Source: Phoronis australis (Eukaryota > Phoronida > Phoronidae). From it: 64,000 nt of DNA. The stretch spans positions 506,131-570,130 of the forward strand of contig NMRA01000053.1 in NCBI GenBank assembly GCA_002633005.1. The letters are read 5' to 3'. Below are positions 36,730 through 47,571 of this stretch, piece by piece. The notes beneath the pieces were generated by a model, which saw only the letters and a program-made list of their open reading frames with translations, was not told where the DNA came from and did not search any database. Each line of letters begins with the position of its first letter. Position 1 is the first letter of the stretch. The translations under genes and the position numbers were made by a program.

Positions 36730-39700
36730 TAAACAAGTTTATCGGGTTTAATTCTTACACAATAATTTCAAAATGAATGAGAATAGTGCTCAGTGCTATA
36801 TTTCAGAATGGGCCTATCACACATGCAGCCTCCTAGCCTTGGTGCGAAACAGCGTAGGCCTAAATATTACCATATGGTTAGTATTCAATAATCCATCTAG
36901 CTGGCTGGCTAACAGCCTCCAAGCATAGCCCAACTAGCCAGTACAGTAGTTAGCCGGCCGGTTAGCCGGCATTTGAAAAAGCTCACTTAATCCCAACCCC
37001 AAGTTACCTTGACCAAATTGAGTCAACCACCAGTGCTGAGTCAACCCTCACATACGGCATATGGCTCACTGATCTTCTGGTAGGAACAGGTTCACAACAA
37101 CTGGTGAGTTTTATCTTCGTCCCTTTCACGCTTAATTCAGTCCAGAGCAATGACCACAAGTTCACAAGTTTGGTTCGGTCGGGATGCCATTAGCTTACAA
37201 AAATATGAATGCTAATAATAACGCGAGGCCAGTCGCATATTCACGACATTCAACTAAAAGCCAAGCGAGTACTTCCTCATAAATATTCGCCCACCACAAA
37301 GGTAGCCAGTCAGCTTTCGTATGAAAACTATATTTAGTACACAATAATGCATAAAGCCATAAAGGCCACCACAAGCGACCTGCTTTGTTTTTCTTTAGCG
37401 CCACCTTGCGCCACACCGTGAGATAAAAGCTGCCTAACAAATCCCGGAGAAGTGCTTGAATGCGCTCGACTATATTTTTGAAGCAGAGTTAGCACTACCA
37501 AAGGGGAGCCCTCTATTGGGAACTAATGAAAAATGTATCTTCACAGGAGACTGTTGTTCTCATGTTTTTTCAGCATTTTTAATGTGTTATTTGATAAAGG
37601 TTTAACTGATAAACGTTAAAAAGTTTCTTATAAGTTAAAAAACTTAATTTTTAAAATTCCGTTGCATGTATTCCACTGTACACCTTGTTCTTCTCGAAAT
37701 GAACCCCCATTCGTAGGGGATCTTGCAGAGACTTCCCACATTGAGGTCTTTGACGCTTCACAAGGGTCACCCATTAAACTTTTCCGCACCGAACTATAAT
37801 TTTTGATTTCTTTAAAGAATAAAATGACACATGGTATTGGGGATGTAAGCGCTTACTAATACTACATATAGCAATAAGGCCTATGCAATCAAATCACAAG
37901 AAGAAAATAGAAAGATGAACAAAAAATTCAGTGATTTAGTAATTGACATACACATAGGCCTACTCGAGGTTTGTATTAGTGTGGCAGCTATTCAGTCTTT
38001 CAGTTATTCACTATTTAATAAATTCGCTTCAGTGTATCATTCATCATCTGTGTAGCGCATTTAATAATCTTGTACAGCTGTTAAAGGTGTTTTCAAGGTC
38101 AAATTACACTGTGACGGTTAATTCAATCGACCGTGTGACCCGTGGAGTCATCAAAGGATATAAACAACGCCATACTGGAAAACAGACTACAGATCGAAAG
38201 ACTAATATTTTGTTGTGAAAGTGGTGGAAAACTGAGAAATGTGGAAGAATTTGGTTCTTATAATTGTATATTTAGCGATTGCACTTCTGATGGTCGCAAT
38301 GGTGGCGGAAAGCTTCAGTGTGGAACGGACACAGACACGTCGTACGTATTAGTGATTCGGTACTTTGACCACTACTTAGGTTTACACTGCTGTAGCTCTG
38401 TTGCAACACTTCGCGTCTAGCCACTGTGTCTTCTACTTATACACGTCTGAGTAGTTTGTGTGGTTATCTCAATTACGAGTTAGGGCAAAACATGAAAATT
38501 CATTTTCAGTAAATAATGTTATAATATCGGAGACCATTAGAAACAACAAATACACAACACTGTGGTGGATTTAACGCATTCTGTATACAAGCGGTGCTGT
38601 AGTGATACATATACTACTCGAATAAATTAAAATTCTGGTGATTTTTTATGAAAATTATCTTTAGAAACTTCACTGGACTTTATTCTGACGCCTTTGACAA
38701 GGCAAAGTTGGTCAGTCTGAAATTCAGAAACTAATTCACAAAAATACATTCCCTAGACGTTTTCATTTCCTTGCCGCGCATTTTAATCAAAAAGTTTACT
38801 TGCACAAAGCCGTTATCATATATTTTTGTGACTGCCGGTTCATACTTGAGATACTGCTCAATATAAAATTATGCGGCCACAGCACCTGGGTCCCGTTTTT
38901 GAATGGTCCTAAATCCGGTCATAACTGACACTGTAGACACGGTTTTGCAAGTGCGACGCTGCGATTCTTTTAAGTGAGAATCGTCACAACTGCCTTTAAA
39001 GTTGCCAGTTTTTCATTTTCAATGTAAACGACAGTCTTTACGAATCACGTTAATGAACTGTGTGGAAATTAAACTTGAAGTTACTATCGTCTAAATAAGA
39101 GCTGTCTTAGACATTTCATTAAACAGGCCCCCAAACGTCTTTAAATTCGTTAATCAAGTTTTTGATATTGTACTTTCTGTGAGATTTTTGTCTCAAAGAG
39201 TTATCTTCTTAACGAACAAAATGTACCGCCGTCAAAATGCGAAAGCATGGTCCGCAACATATAATGATAGAAAATTTGATCAGTTGGATAGTGGTGTAAA
39301 TTACATGTTAAATTGCAGGTAGAGGGTGAGTTGGGGAGCACATGACATAGACTTGCCCGAACGTCATCAACCTACATTTATATCACATGCATTACCGGCT
39401 GGGAACAAATCAAGTTTGGGGTTACGAGACCATTTTCACGTGTACACTTCAGGTTGACCAAAACCATTCTGCGAAATTTGGTGTTTGGGATAAGAATGAT
39501 CATAATTTTAGAGGATTTCAACCTGCATCGAAATTCGTTACGATTGGCAATACATCTTTTACAAGATTTGTTGACAACTGGCGAAAATTATTTAATGCAT
39601 TTAGACTGGCCATTTTCATCAACGCACAAACATGTAATTTGGAAACTAATAAACTCATGACATTTTGAGTTAGTTCAAACAACTACGTGTTGAGCTGCAT

Positions 39701-41300
39701 GATTGTTTTTAAAAAAGCCAAGGTGTTTTAAAACGGCTGACCTTGTATATTCTTAAAGCAAGGGTATTGAAAACAGGCGTGCTAACGCGTTATGCAAAGA
39801 ATGTATGAATGAATAGGTAAATAATGCTTATCAAATGCAATAAAAACTTGATTGATTGATTTTAAATCCGCTCTATTCAACGAGAAATTTTCGGTGATTC
39901 TAGAGGGCATACGTACAAATGCCGTGTACATGCCCCACGTGAGTTTGGGGGGGGGGGGTTACTTCATTAAGACACTTTGAGAACCTAGGCATATTAACGA
40001 GACATTCTGGCTGATCTACTATAATGTAACCACAATATCACACGGAAAGTATCCGAGTAAGTCGTAAAAACGGCATGAGGACAGCCTTTTTCTTAATTGA
40101 TCGTGCCTGTAATGCCCCCTGTCGCCCACTGAATCCGTCACGTAAGTGTAGCTGTTGCAGTTTTATTGTTTAACTTGTCAAAATAAAGAAACTTGTTTAC
40201 GGCAGTCGATACTTGGCACAAATATGTAAAACTTACAGATAATCCTAAAAGTCACACCTGACAGCCTAATCCACTCAGACAGTGTTTCACGTACACTTCA
40301 CATTTCGTGAGTGACGCTTTCCTGGAATGGTATTAAAAAGGTATACCGTTCGTCGGTCGAAAATACCGATAATTTTGCCATTAATACATGTATGGCGCCA
40401 GAGGGCAGCACGAACACTAGTATTGAAGCTTGCCTATACAAACATTCATTCTTCCGATTCCGTTCATTGCTGTTATACTGTTCTTATTTCTCACATTCTT
40501 GGTGGTCGTGAGTCGCATGTCTTGATGTCGTGGCACTTTTACGAAGACGTGTGATTTTAATTGACGATAGTAAAGTCTACCTACTTTGACACATTGAATT
40601 CTCTGTTTACTCTATTTTATTTTCCTATACATGTGGCTGTCGATGCCCATGTTGTTTTTTCCATTACAGGGTGTGCTGCTCGAATTTTCAATAATTCAAT
40701 AATTTTTATGAAAATGCTGCCTTCCTCCTAATACACCAACGTTCTGAGACCAGTTTTAAAGGCGGTTACTTAAGTGGTCTAAATCCGATTTAAATTAACT
40801 TTTATCTTCTTCTGTTTTCAGATGAGCGGAGTGCGGGAACCTCGGGTAGGTGGCACAGTAGGACAAAGTCCAACAGAAATAACGCTTGCTAATGATGATT
40901 ATGGCGACGACTATGATGCTGGTGGCTATGTCGATGACAATGTCACATGTATACTGCTTAAATCTCATGCAACACCATGTTTTGGACCATGCATTGTTTT
41001 GGGTCATGTTTTGGATCGCCGTGGGAAGTTTTCGTTTTGAATTTTAGTTCGGCGAGTTTGTGGAAATTAAGAATCCACTGCTTGTTTTGCTAAACGTCGT
41101 GCACCCGCGTTGTTAACTAAATATGGTGTAACAGTTTTGATTTGTGTATGCTGGAGCGATCAGTAAAGCGCATGGTTTATGAATATGTCGGGTCGTTAAA
41201 TGTAAATATGAAAAACGGCTGAGTTTCACTTTGTACTGGAAACACAGCGTCGCATTCGCAATACCCTACCTAAGATCCTTCTGAAGTGTATTAAGCTGAA
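36730..41300. other. Intergenic, no supported gene
   Basis: AT-rich. Around 39370-39865 a segment ends AATGCAATAAAAACTTGATT with a TTGATTGATTGATT tail, resembling a LINE 3' end. Around 38880-39130 the ends GGGTCCCGTTT and AAACAGGCCCC suggest a MITE. There is a G run at 39949. Nothing else is supported. Confidence 0.4.
40822..41040 (+). CDS. Candidate short terminal exon or small ORF
   Basis: A 72-codon frame whose ATG directly follows a strong acceptor-like sequence (CTTCTTCTGTTTTCAG). It is acidic and Gly/Tyr-rich in the middle (DDYGDDYDAGGYVDDN), then Cys-rich. No homologue is recognised and no upstream exon was identified. It may be the last exon of an unseen plus-strand gene or chance. 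Confidence 0.2.
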   Translation: MSGVREPRVGGTVGQSPTEITLANDDYGDDYDAGGYVDDNVTCILLKSHATPCFGPCIVLGHVLDRRGKFSF

Positions 41301-41329
41301 CACGTAAACTGCGTTAAACGCTCATTCGA

Positions 41330-41890
41330 GGAACCAGAAAAACATGGAACGCCAACGTGTTCTTTTGAGAAGACACCTATTCAAGAGTGCATTGCACAAA
41401 CTACTGCAATGGGGATCGCCGTTCTACACAGCTTGCGTGATGTCTGAAAGTCACTGAAAGAACACGTTTGGTATTGATTTCCGTAGAAACAAGAATCTTC
41501 GGAAGGAAGCCACAAGCGTCCTCAGCTTCTGATCGTCCCCAATATTGTACTACAAGGTATGACACTCCGGACTAGAAATTCCACGGGTCCTTCACTTCAG
41601 CCGTCCATTGCAAACACAAAACTTGATAAATTTTCATAAAGCAGAGGTTCAACAAACAATGAGGAATTGTTCTTTCTCCCAATATCATTTACAGTGTCCA
41701 GCTCAACCGAGTTCGCTACAAATTCGCGGTCAAAGCACAAAAATCTTCCCAAAAGGTCGCTACGTAATAACAATATGCCACACGGAAATTGCCGGTTTGT
41801 CACGGAAGGTCACGTCATCAATAACTCCACGCTTAGCCAACAGGCGCTCGAATTTCCAGATCACTCATAACCATATATAAGAAACATAAA
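41330..41890. repeat. Large inverted repeat, left arm
   Basis: Reverse-complement similarity to 42895-43625. Landmarks on the right arm found inverted here are TTGGGGACGGTCAGAAGCTGAG, GTGAAGGAAGCC, GATTTTTGTGCTTTGATCGCGAATTTG, ATTGGGAGAAAGAACAATTTC and CTTCCGTGATGAACCGGCAAT. Substitutions and indels are common, so it is an old element. Confidence 0.75.
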
Positions 41891-42894
41891 CGTTGGACAC
41901 TTAAACTTTGCCAAGCCGAGTCTCCCAACTTCAACCGTTCAAAATCCAAATAAAATCTGCGTGCACCTCCCTCAGTCTGGTGTTGCATAAACCTTCGAAG
42001 CCTTATCTTTCCTAGATTCCATTAACTGTCTTCGTGAGTGGTGAATTGACGATGGAATTTCCGAAACAATCTCAAAACTCTGAATTCAAGGACCTGAAAT
42101 AGTGAACATGGCGGATTTCAGTTGTGCTTCAACTTGTACGCCTGTCGTAGGTGAAACTTCGAGTTTGAGCAAGCAACCTATATTTCAAATTCAATAATTC
42201 TAATCCAAAACTCAACTAATTGAGAATGTTAAAGTTAGTATTTTAATGATTATTTGTAACTTTATTCCACTGGCGGCTAATTTTAGCCCTTAACTTAGAA
42301 TTTTATTGCATAAACTGGCGTATCTTGTTTCTTCTCATCTTGACATCACGCACTTTTTTGATTGAAGCACAACACACACTCGGCCAGGAAACGCAGTCCG
42401 TGCAAGTATTACAACGAGTTAACTCAATGGTTTTGGCCAAAAGTAAAACCTTCATACGAAATCACAGTACACAAAAAACTTTGCATATCAATACAGTATC
42501 AGGATAATTTATATTTGACACAAATATCTGAGTAGTTACATTTATTTGGCAATGATATTTTAAAGTGCTCTCTGCTTCTCATGACCAAGTAGTCGAGGGA
42601 TTGACGGCGCGTGAAAATAGACTTTTGGATTTAGCTCGGGAGCGTCCGTTAAAAACCCGGATGTGTGAAGACCGTCTGCCATGACATCACGAAATGACTT
42701 CCTTGAATTTGTGATTTTGGCATTCTTTTGGCATTTTTGTCGCCAAATCACCACTCGAAGGCAATTTGAAGAGGTCAAATGAAAGAATTAAGGTATTCTA
42801 AGAGTTGTTCGATGGTAGTTTCGTGGAGTTCCATGCACATTTGAGTAGAAAATTCTGAGCAAACAGATTTCCTCTATGTTTTCTTACATATGGT

Positions 42895-43625
42895 AGTGAG
42901 TGACGTCATATGCGATCGAGGAACAGATAAACTCAAGCGCCTGTGACTTAGCCAGACCATTTCGTAACCTTCCGTGATGAACCGGCAATTGCCGTCGATT
43001 CGTAACTCATCGGATTATTTCGTACCCCACTTCACCTTGACCGCGTGAAGCATATTGCTAGTACGAAGCGACTTTTTGAGAAGATTTTTGTGCTTTGATC
43101 GCGAATTTGTTGCAAACTCGGTGGAGCAGGATACTGCCAATGGTATTGGGAGAAAGAACAATTTCTCATGGTTTGCTGAACTCTTGTTTTGTGTAAATTT
43201 ATAGAGTTTTGTGTTTCCTATAGTGTATCTTGGGGACGGTCAGAAGCTGAGAACGCCTGTGAAGGAAGCCAGGAAACGTGATCACGCAAGCGCCATATCG
43301 CGAGAAGTCTCGCGCATTCGTAGGGTTCACAACTCTACAGGTAGCCAATTTAATGTTCTAAGAACTCATACACAGCACTCCTTCATATTAAAATATGCGA
43401 GTGTCATGCAATCATTGATCTAGAACTGAACAGGCGAGTCTCCACTGCGGATATTTGTACTCTGGTACCGGCGGTAGACAACAATTTAGATTCTATATAT
43501 ATTCTTTTGTCATCGTAATTGAGCCTGTTCAATCAGCAACTTCCGGATTCCGGCACAGAACGAATGCATTGCTTAAACGAGTGCAACACAGGCATTCTCA
43601 AAAGAATACGTTTTCCAGGTTTCGT
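42895..43625. repeat. Large inverted repeat, right arm
   Basis: Partner of 41330-41890, separated by about 1 kb of unrelated-looking sequence. The frames inside the arms are short and decayed. It could be a foldback transposon or a local inverted duplication. Confidence 0.75.
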
Positions 43626-44640
43626 GTGCGCTGGCCTTAAGCGACTGCGACGTTTCGTGCATTACAACTTTTTATGATATAATACGTATACCCTTTTGTA
43701 GAAGTGTATGTCACCTTACAAATGTCTCTAATTTTCAGGTACTCAAGGCTCTGAGAAATGGATGAACTTCTTGTTTTAGAAAAAGCTCTCTGTGAACCTG
43801 ATGGATACCAACTGCTATACTTAACAGACATTGCTATTCAGCGACAATTATTTGTAACTCAAATGAATGTAAAGGAATAATGGTTGTAAACAAATGCACG
43901 AAAAGAAATCGGTCAGTTCCATAAGAAACTTAGCTTACTGAATTTTCATGTTCTGACGGTGCAAAATGAAAATAAGAAAATCCATCGGAATTTTTATAAA
44001 ATGCAATTCTCCGCATGCTAAGTTGTTGACAGCTACGACGACATAAATCTACATTTTAGTTAGATTATCATGCTATGTGGTGTACAGTTATTTGTTACCT
44101 GGTGGAGGAAGTGGTGTAATTTGTTCCCAACATAATAACCAAACGAATATAAACCAACCATATGAATATTTATCAGACCATTTTGTCTTAAGTTCAAATG
44201 TCCTTGAACATTTTGTACATTTGCCATTTCACTGATATGATTACGTATGACAGACCCAAGCGTCTTTATGCACTTGTTCTTCAATTCTTTAAAAGGCACG
44301 AGATTTTTAATTTCCATAAGTACTAATAGTTAGACCCGTAAATAACAGAAATATTAGTTAGGAGTGTCTGAAACGTAACAACGATGACAAATGTAGTAAT
44401 AATCGGATAATACAAAACATAATTCGGCGAAACCAATAGAAAACGTTCCCTAAGGTCGGTTTTGATGTGTTGTAGCTGCACATTGCTTTGTCAAACAGGA
44501 ACGACGATTTCAGACAAGAATCGTCGACGTTTGACAAATGCCAAAACGTCTTTTACATTTCAGGTAATAGAACAGAATATATTATTTTATACCACAATAT
44601 TAGCCTCGAATGGCAGATACAACCGTGTAATAACCCATGA
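43626..44640. other. Intergenic, no gene seen
   Basis: AT-rich, with open frames under 90 codons and without recognisable motifs. Confidence 0.4.
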
Positions 44641-44641
44641 A

Positions 44642-44663
44642 GTTATCTCACTAGTGAGATAAC
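44642..44663. repeat. Perfect 22-bp palindrome
   Basis: GTTATCTCACT followed immediately by its exact reverse complement. It directly adjoins the tRNA-like sequence on its 3' side (minus-strand sense) and may be part of a SINE tail. Confidence 0.75.
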
Positions 44664-44755
44664 ATTTTGGCGGGAAACCGAGGCCGGATTCGAACTCGGG
44701 CCTCAAGAGTTTCGAGTCGCCGACTTTACCACTACACCACTTAGCGGCTGACGTC
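44664..44755 (-). mobile_element. tRNA-derived SINE (Pol III A and B boxes)
   Basis: On the minus strand the order is GTGGTGTAGTGGTAAAG (A-box-like) then GAGTTCGAATCC (near-perfect B box), spaced as in a tRNA, followed by GGCCTCGGTTTCCCGCC. The acceptor arm does not close into a clean cloverleaf, so this is more likely a SINE head or tRNA pseudogene than a working tRNA. Confidence 0.65.
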
Positions 44756-45295
44756 ATTGGATGTGAAAATAGAATATTTAAATGAGCACGCGCAACAATC
44801 GCATGTTCAGAAAAGGGCATTGCACCGACATTTATACGCTATGAAAAATAAGACGCATAATTTCCATAAAAACGATATTTTAATTCAGTGAAATTTTTTT
44901 CTCGTGTTCTCTCACTTATAAATCCCCGATCTCCAATTTGAATGCGGGTATCGTGTCGTCGGGATCCTTTGACTTGAGCATTATAGTCAGTTGATAGTGG
45001 TAACCTACTTTAGCAGACGATATTTTGCCGGTCGAAGCTTAGCGTGATAAAATGTGTAGTAAGCTATAATAGTTGCTAAACCTTAATTTATAGATTCAAT
45101 TTATTTCTATTTTGTTTAAATTTTCAATTGGTTTTGAGTATAAGCATCATTTGACAAAAATAGCTCGGCTTTTCTTAAAAGGTCACGACCTCCGACCCCG
45201 GGCCTCTGACATAGAAAGTAGTTACAAAGCCGAGGCGAGTCGAGAAAGGTAGATCGATTCATTGCAATGTTTCTCGTTCAGTATGTGGTATAAAT

Positions 45296-45412
45296 AGATT
45301 ATTACATGTTCTCAGTCGTTATCCCCCTTATCTAGAGCCCCGAGGGTGATATTTCTCCAAAATCCACTCGGGCTCTAGATAACGGGGGATAACGACTTCG
45401 CCATGTAATAAC
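45296..45412. mobile_element. Foldback MITE-like hairpin
   Basis: The halves ATTATTACATG...AGTCGTTATCCCCC...TATCTAGAGCCC and their reverse complement (GGGCTCTAGATAACGGGGGA, TAACGACT, CATGTAATAA) flank a loop of about 20 bases. Almost the whole element pairs with itself, as expected of a short foldback transposon. No coding capacity and no confirmed target duplication. Confidence 0.75.
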
Positions 45413-47000
45413 CTATATTTACATTTCGTATTAAGGTAGTGCATATTTTATTTTTTTCACTGCATATTATACGACGTTTAGTACTACAAGACAAGACATA
45501 ACAATGACACGCCATTTACAAGAAGAGGTATGGAACGCGAAAACTCGTAAGAATATTCTTAAACAGATCGTGACGAATCTTTATCTTGGAGATGCTGACG
45601 TGAGAGATGTTCACTTTAAATATTGCAAGAATTTCTAGAAAAATCGTCAGATTCACAATTTTTGAAATACAGACGAAATATAAACGTTCATTCCAGCCCA
45701 GTTTTCCACCCCTAATAATATCTATGCGCGCATGCGCTGCTGCTTGAAATCGCCATTTTTTGTTTGTATCAAAGTTAAAATGTAACGCTTTCTATGTAAG
45801 GAAAATGTGCTGCGTCTATGTCTTGCCAAATAAGAAGACGTGATTTGGCTTCTGGGAGAAAGATCAAAGAAATGACGAGCAGTTGACAGTCGTTCTTTGA
45901 AATTTTAAACTAAACAAAAAATTTTGACGTCTACAGAAATTTAAAATCTTTACGAACACACTGTAAAAATAACTCAACAATTAGACTTCTAATTCAATGG
46001 CAATTTAGATCTATTTCTCACCTTCTGTGTCACTTTAAAAGAATGGCAAGCGAGGAAAACTCTGGAGCCAAAGGCCCAGTTGTGCTCATCAAAGCAAGCA
46101 CGGCAAAGCAACTCACACATAGACACACAAGTCTCTTACAGCTGTACAAGAACAATGAACAGTAACTAAACCGAGAGCCCGAGTTCAGATTAAAAAGAAT
46201 TTCCTTAGCAGGGAAAAATATCTGCACAGTTGTAAAATGCACTTATTAGAAGCAGTTCTTGAACTATCTTGACCTAATCGATTATGGGGCATTATAGGAT
46301 ATAAGCACTTAACTACGGCCAAAATTTACAGCATTGCAGTCTCTGTATGAAACTCAGGCGACAATCATATCTACATCATTAACATGATAGAATTAATTAC
46401 GCGACGTTAAAAGCCTCTGCCAATGATAAAAACTAAATAAAACAATATCAAACATAAGACGACCGCTGATACAAAATGCATGAAAAGCCCAAAAAACTAA
46501 AGCATTGTTTAAGGTATTTTATCATGTGGAAAGGACTTTTAAGACTATATCAACATTCATCTTATTAAATTTTATACTGTATTAACATAAGAAATACAGT
46601 AGAGAGACCGCAACTGACAAACCTGGTACATGTTGTTGCATCTAAACCGTACATCACTGGGATCACTCCAAAACTCTACCAATTGACCTTTGTCTCATTT
46701 CAAGTCTTTCTTGAAAATTATTTCGTGAATATTTTAATTTGCTGTCCTAGACACACTCACACCAACACATAGACGCAAACAAAGAAACAAACACTGTCGG
46801 ATGCTAAGGATTTAAAAATATATAGTTGTGCAAGATGATAGGAAATAACAAGCAAATATCAAATTTGGTCAATTTGAAACTCTGCAGTTGCAACAAAATT
46901 TCGAAATCAACATTACTTGATTAACCTTGAAACAAACTCTCATACTGGCTACATGACAATCAGAAATGTTAATCTTTAAAAATATAAATTGTGTTCTGGT
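45413..47000. other. Intergenic, no gene seen
   Basis: AT-rich sequence downstream of the vWA/MIB/WWE gene; likely includes its 3' flank. No domain-bearing frame. Confidence 0.4.
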
Positions 47001-47020
47001 TATAGCTATCTATAGCATGT

Positions 47021-47026
47021 TTTATT
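47021..47026 (-). terminator. Poly(A) signal hexamer AATAAA abutting the stop codon
   Basis: On the minus strand the TGA at 47029-47027 is followed with no gap by AATAAA. If used, the 3' UTR would be only tens of bases long. A distal signal further downstream could be used instead. Confidence 0.4.
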
Positions 47027-47241
47027 TCAGTCTAGGGGAACATCCATATTTGGCAGTTGGGGAAGTTTCTGGTTTAACGCGTTTTCCACTGAATTCTCTT
47101 CGTTAGTGGGAAGAGATTTCTCCAAATCTTCCACCATCTTGTCACTTGCCCCTGCCGCTACATTCCCAATTTCTGGTTCGACGTCAGACGACTTTGTATG
47201 GAAACCAGTACTCATGGCGCTGTTTGCTTCTTGACCCCGCA
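47027..47241 (-). CDS. vWA/MIB/WWE gene, exon 16 (terminal)
   Basis: The acceptor is CACCTTTAAG. It encodes an acidic, Ser/Asn-rich tail (DKMVEDLEKSLPTNEENSVE) ending MDVPLD and TGA. No domain; probably disordered. Confidence 0.75.
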
Positions 47242-47520
47242 CTTAAAGGTGTAAAACAGTAATCATAAAATCATAGATACAAGAGACTATGGTGATCGAG
47301 ACTGGATAACTGGGCAATTAATATTTTAAAACTTGATGGCTTTAGAACTCTTCTAACCATAGGCAAATTTTCAAACATAAGCCGATACAGCGGTAAGCAA
47401 TACTTTATAATTTCCTTTTCTAACATCAACTTTTATAAATCATATGAGTATACTGGCATTGGTGCAGTCTCGAGAAGAGAGAGAGAGAGAGNTGGACGGA
47501 GGGAGGGAGGGAGGGAGAGA

Positions 47521-47571
<51 letters not shown>

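Noticed and set aside
44664-44755. Functional tRNA gene
   Set aside because: The A and B boxes are good, but the acceptor stem and anticodon arm do not form a standard cloverleaf, so it is called a SINE or pseudogene.
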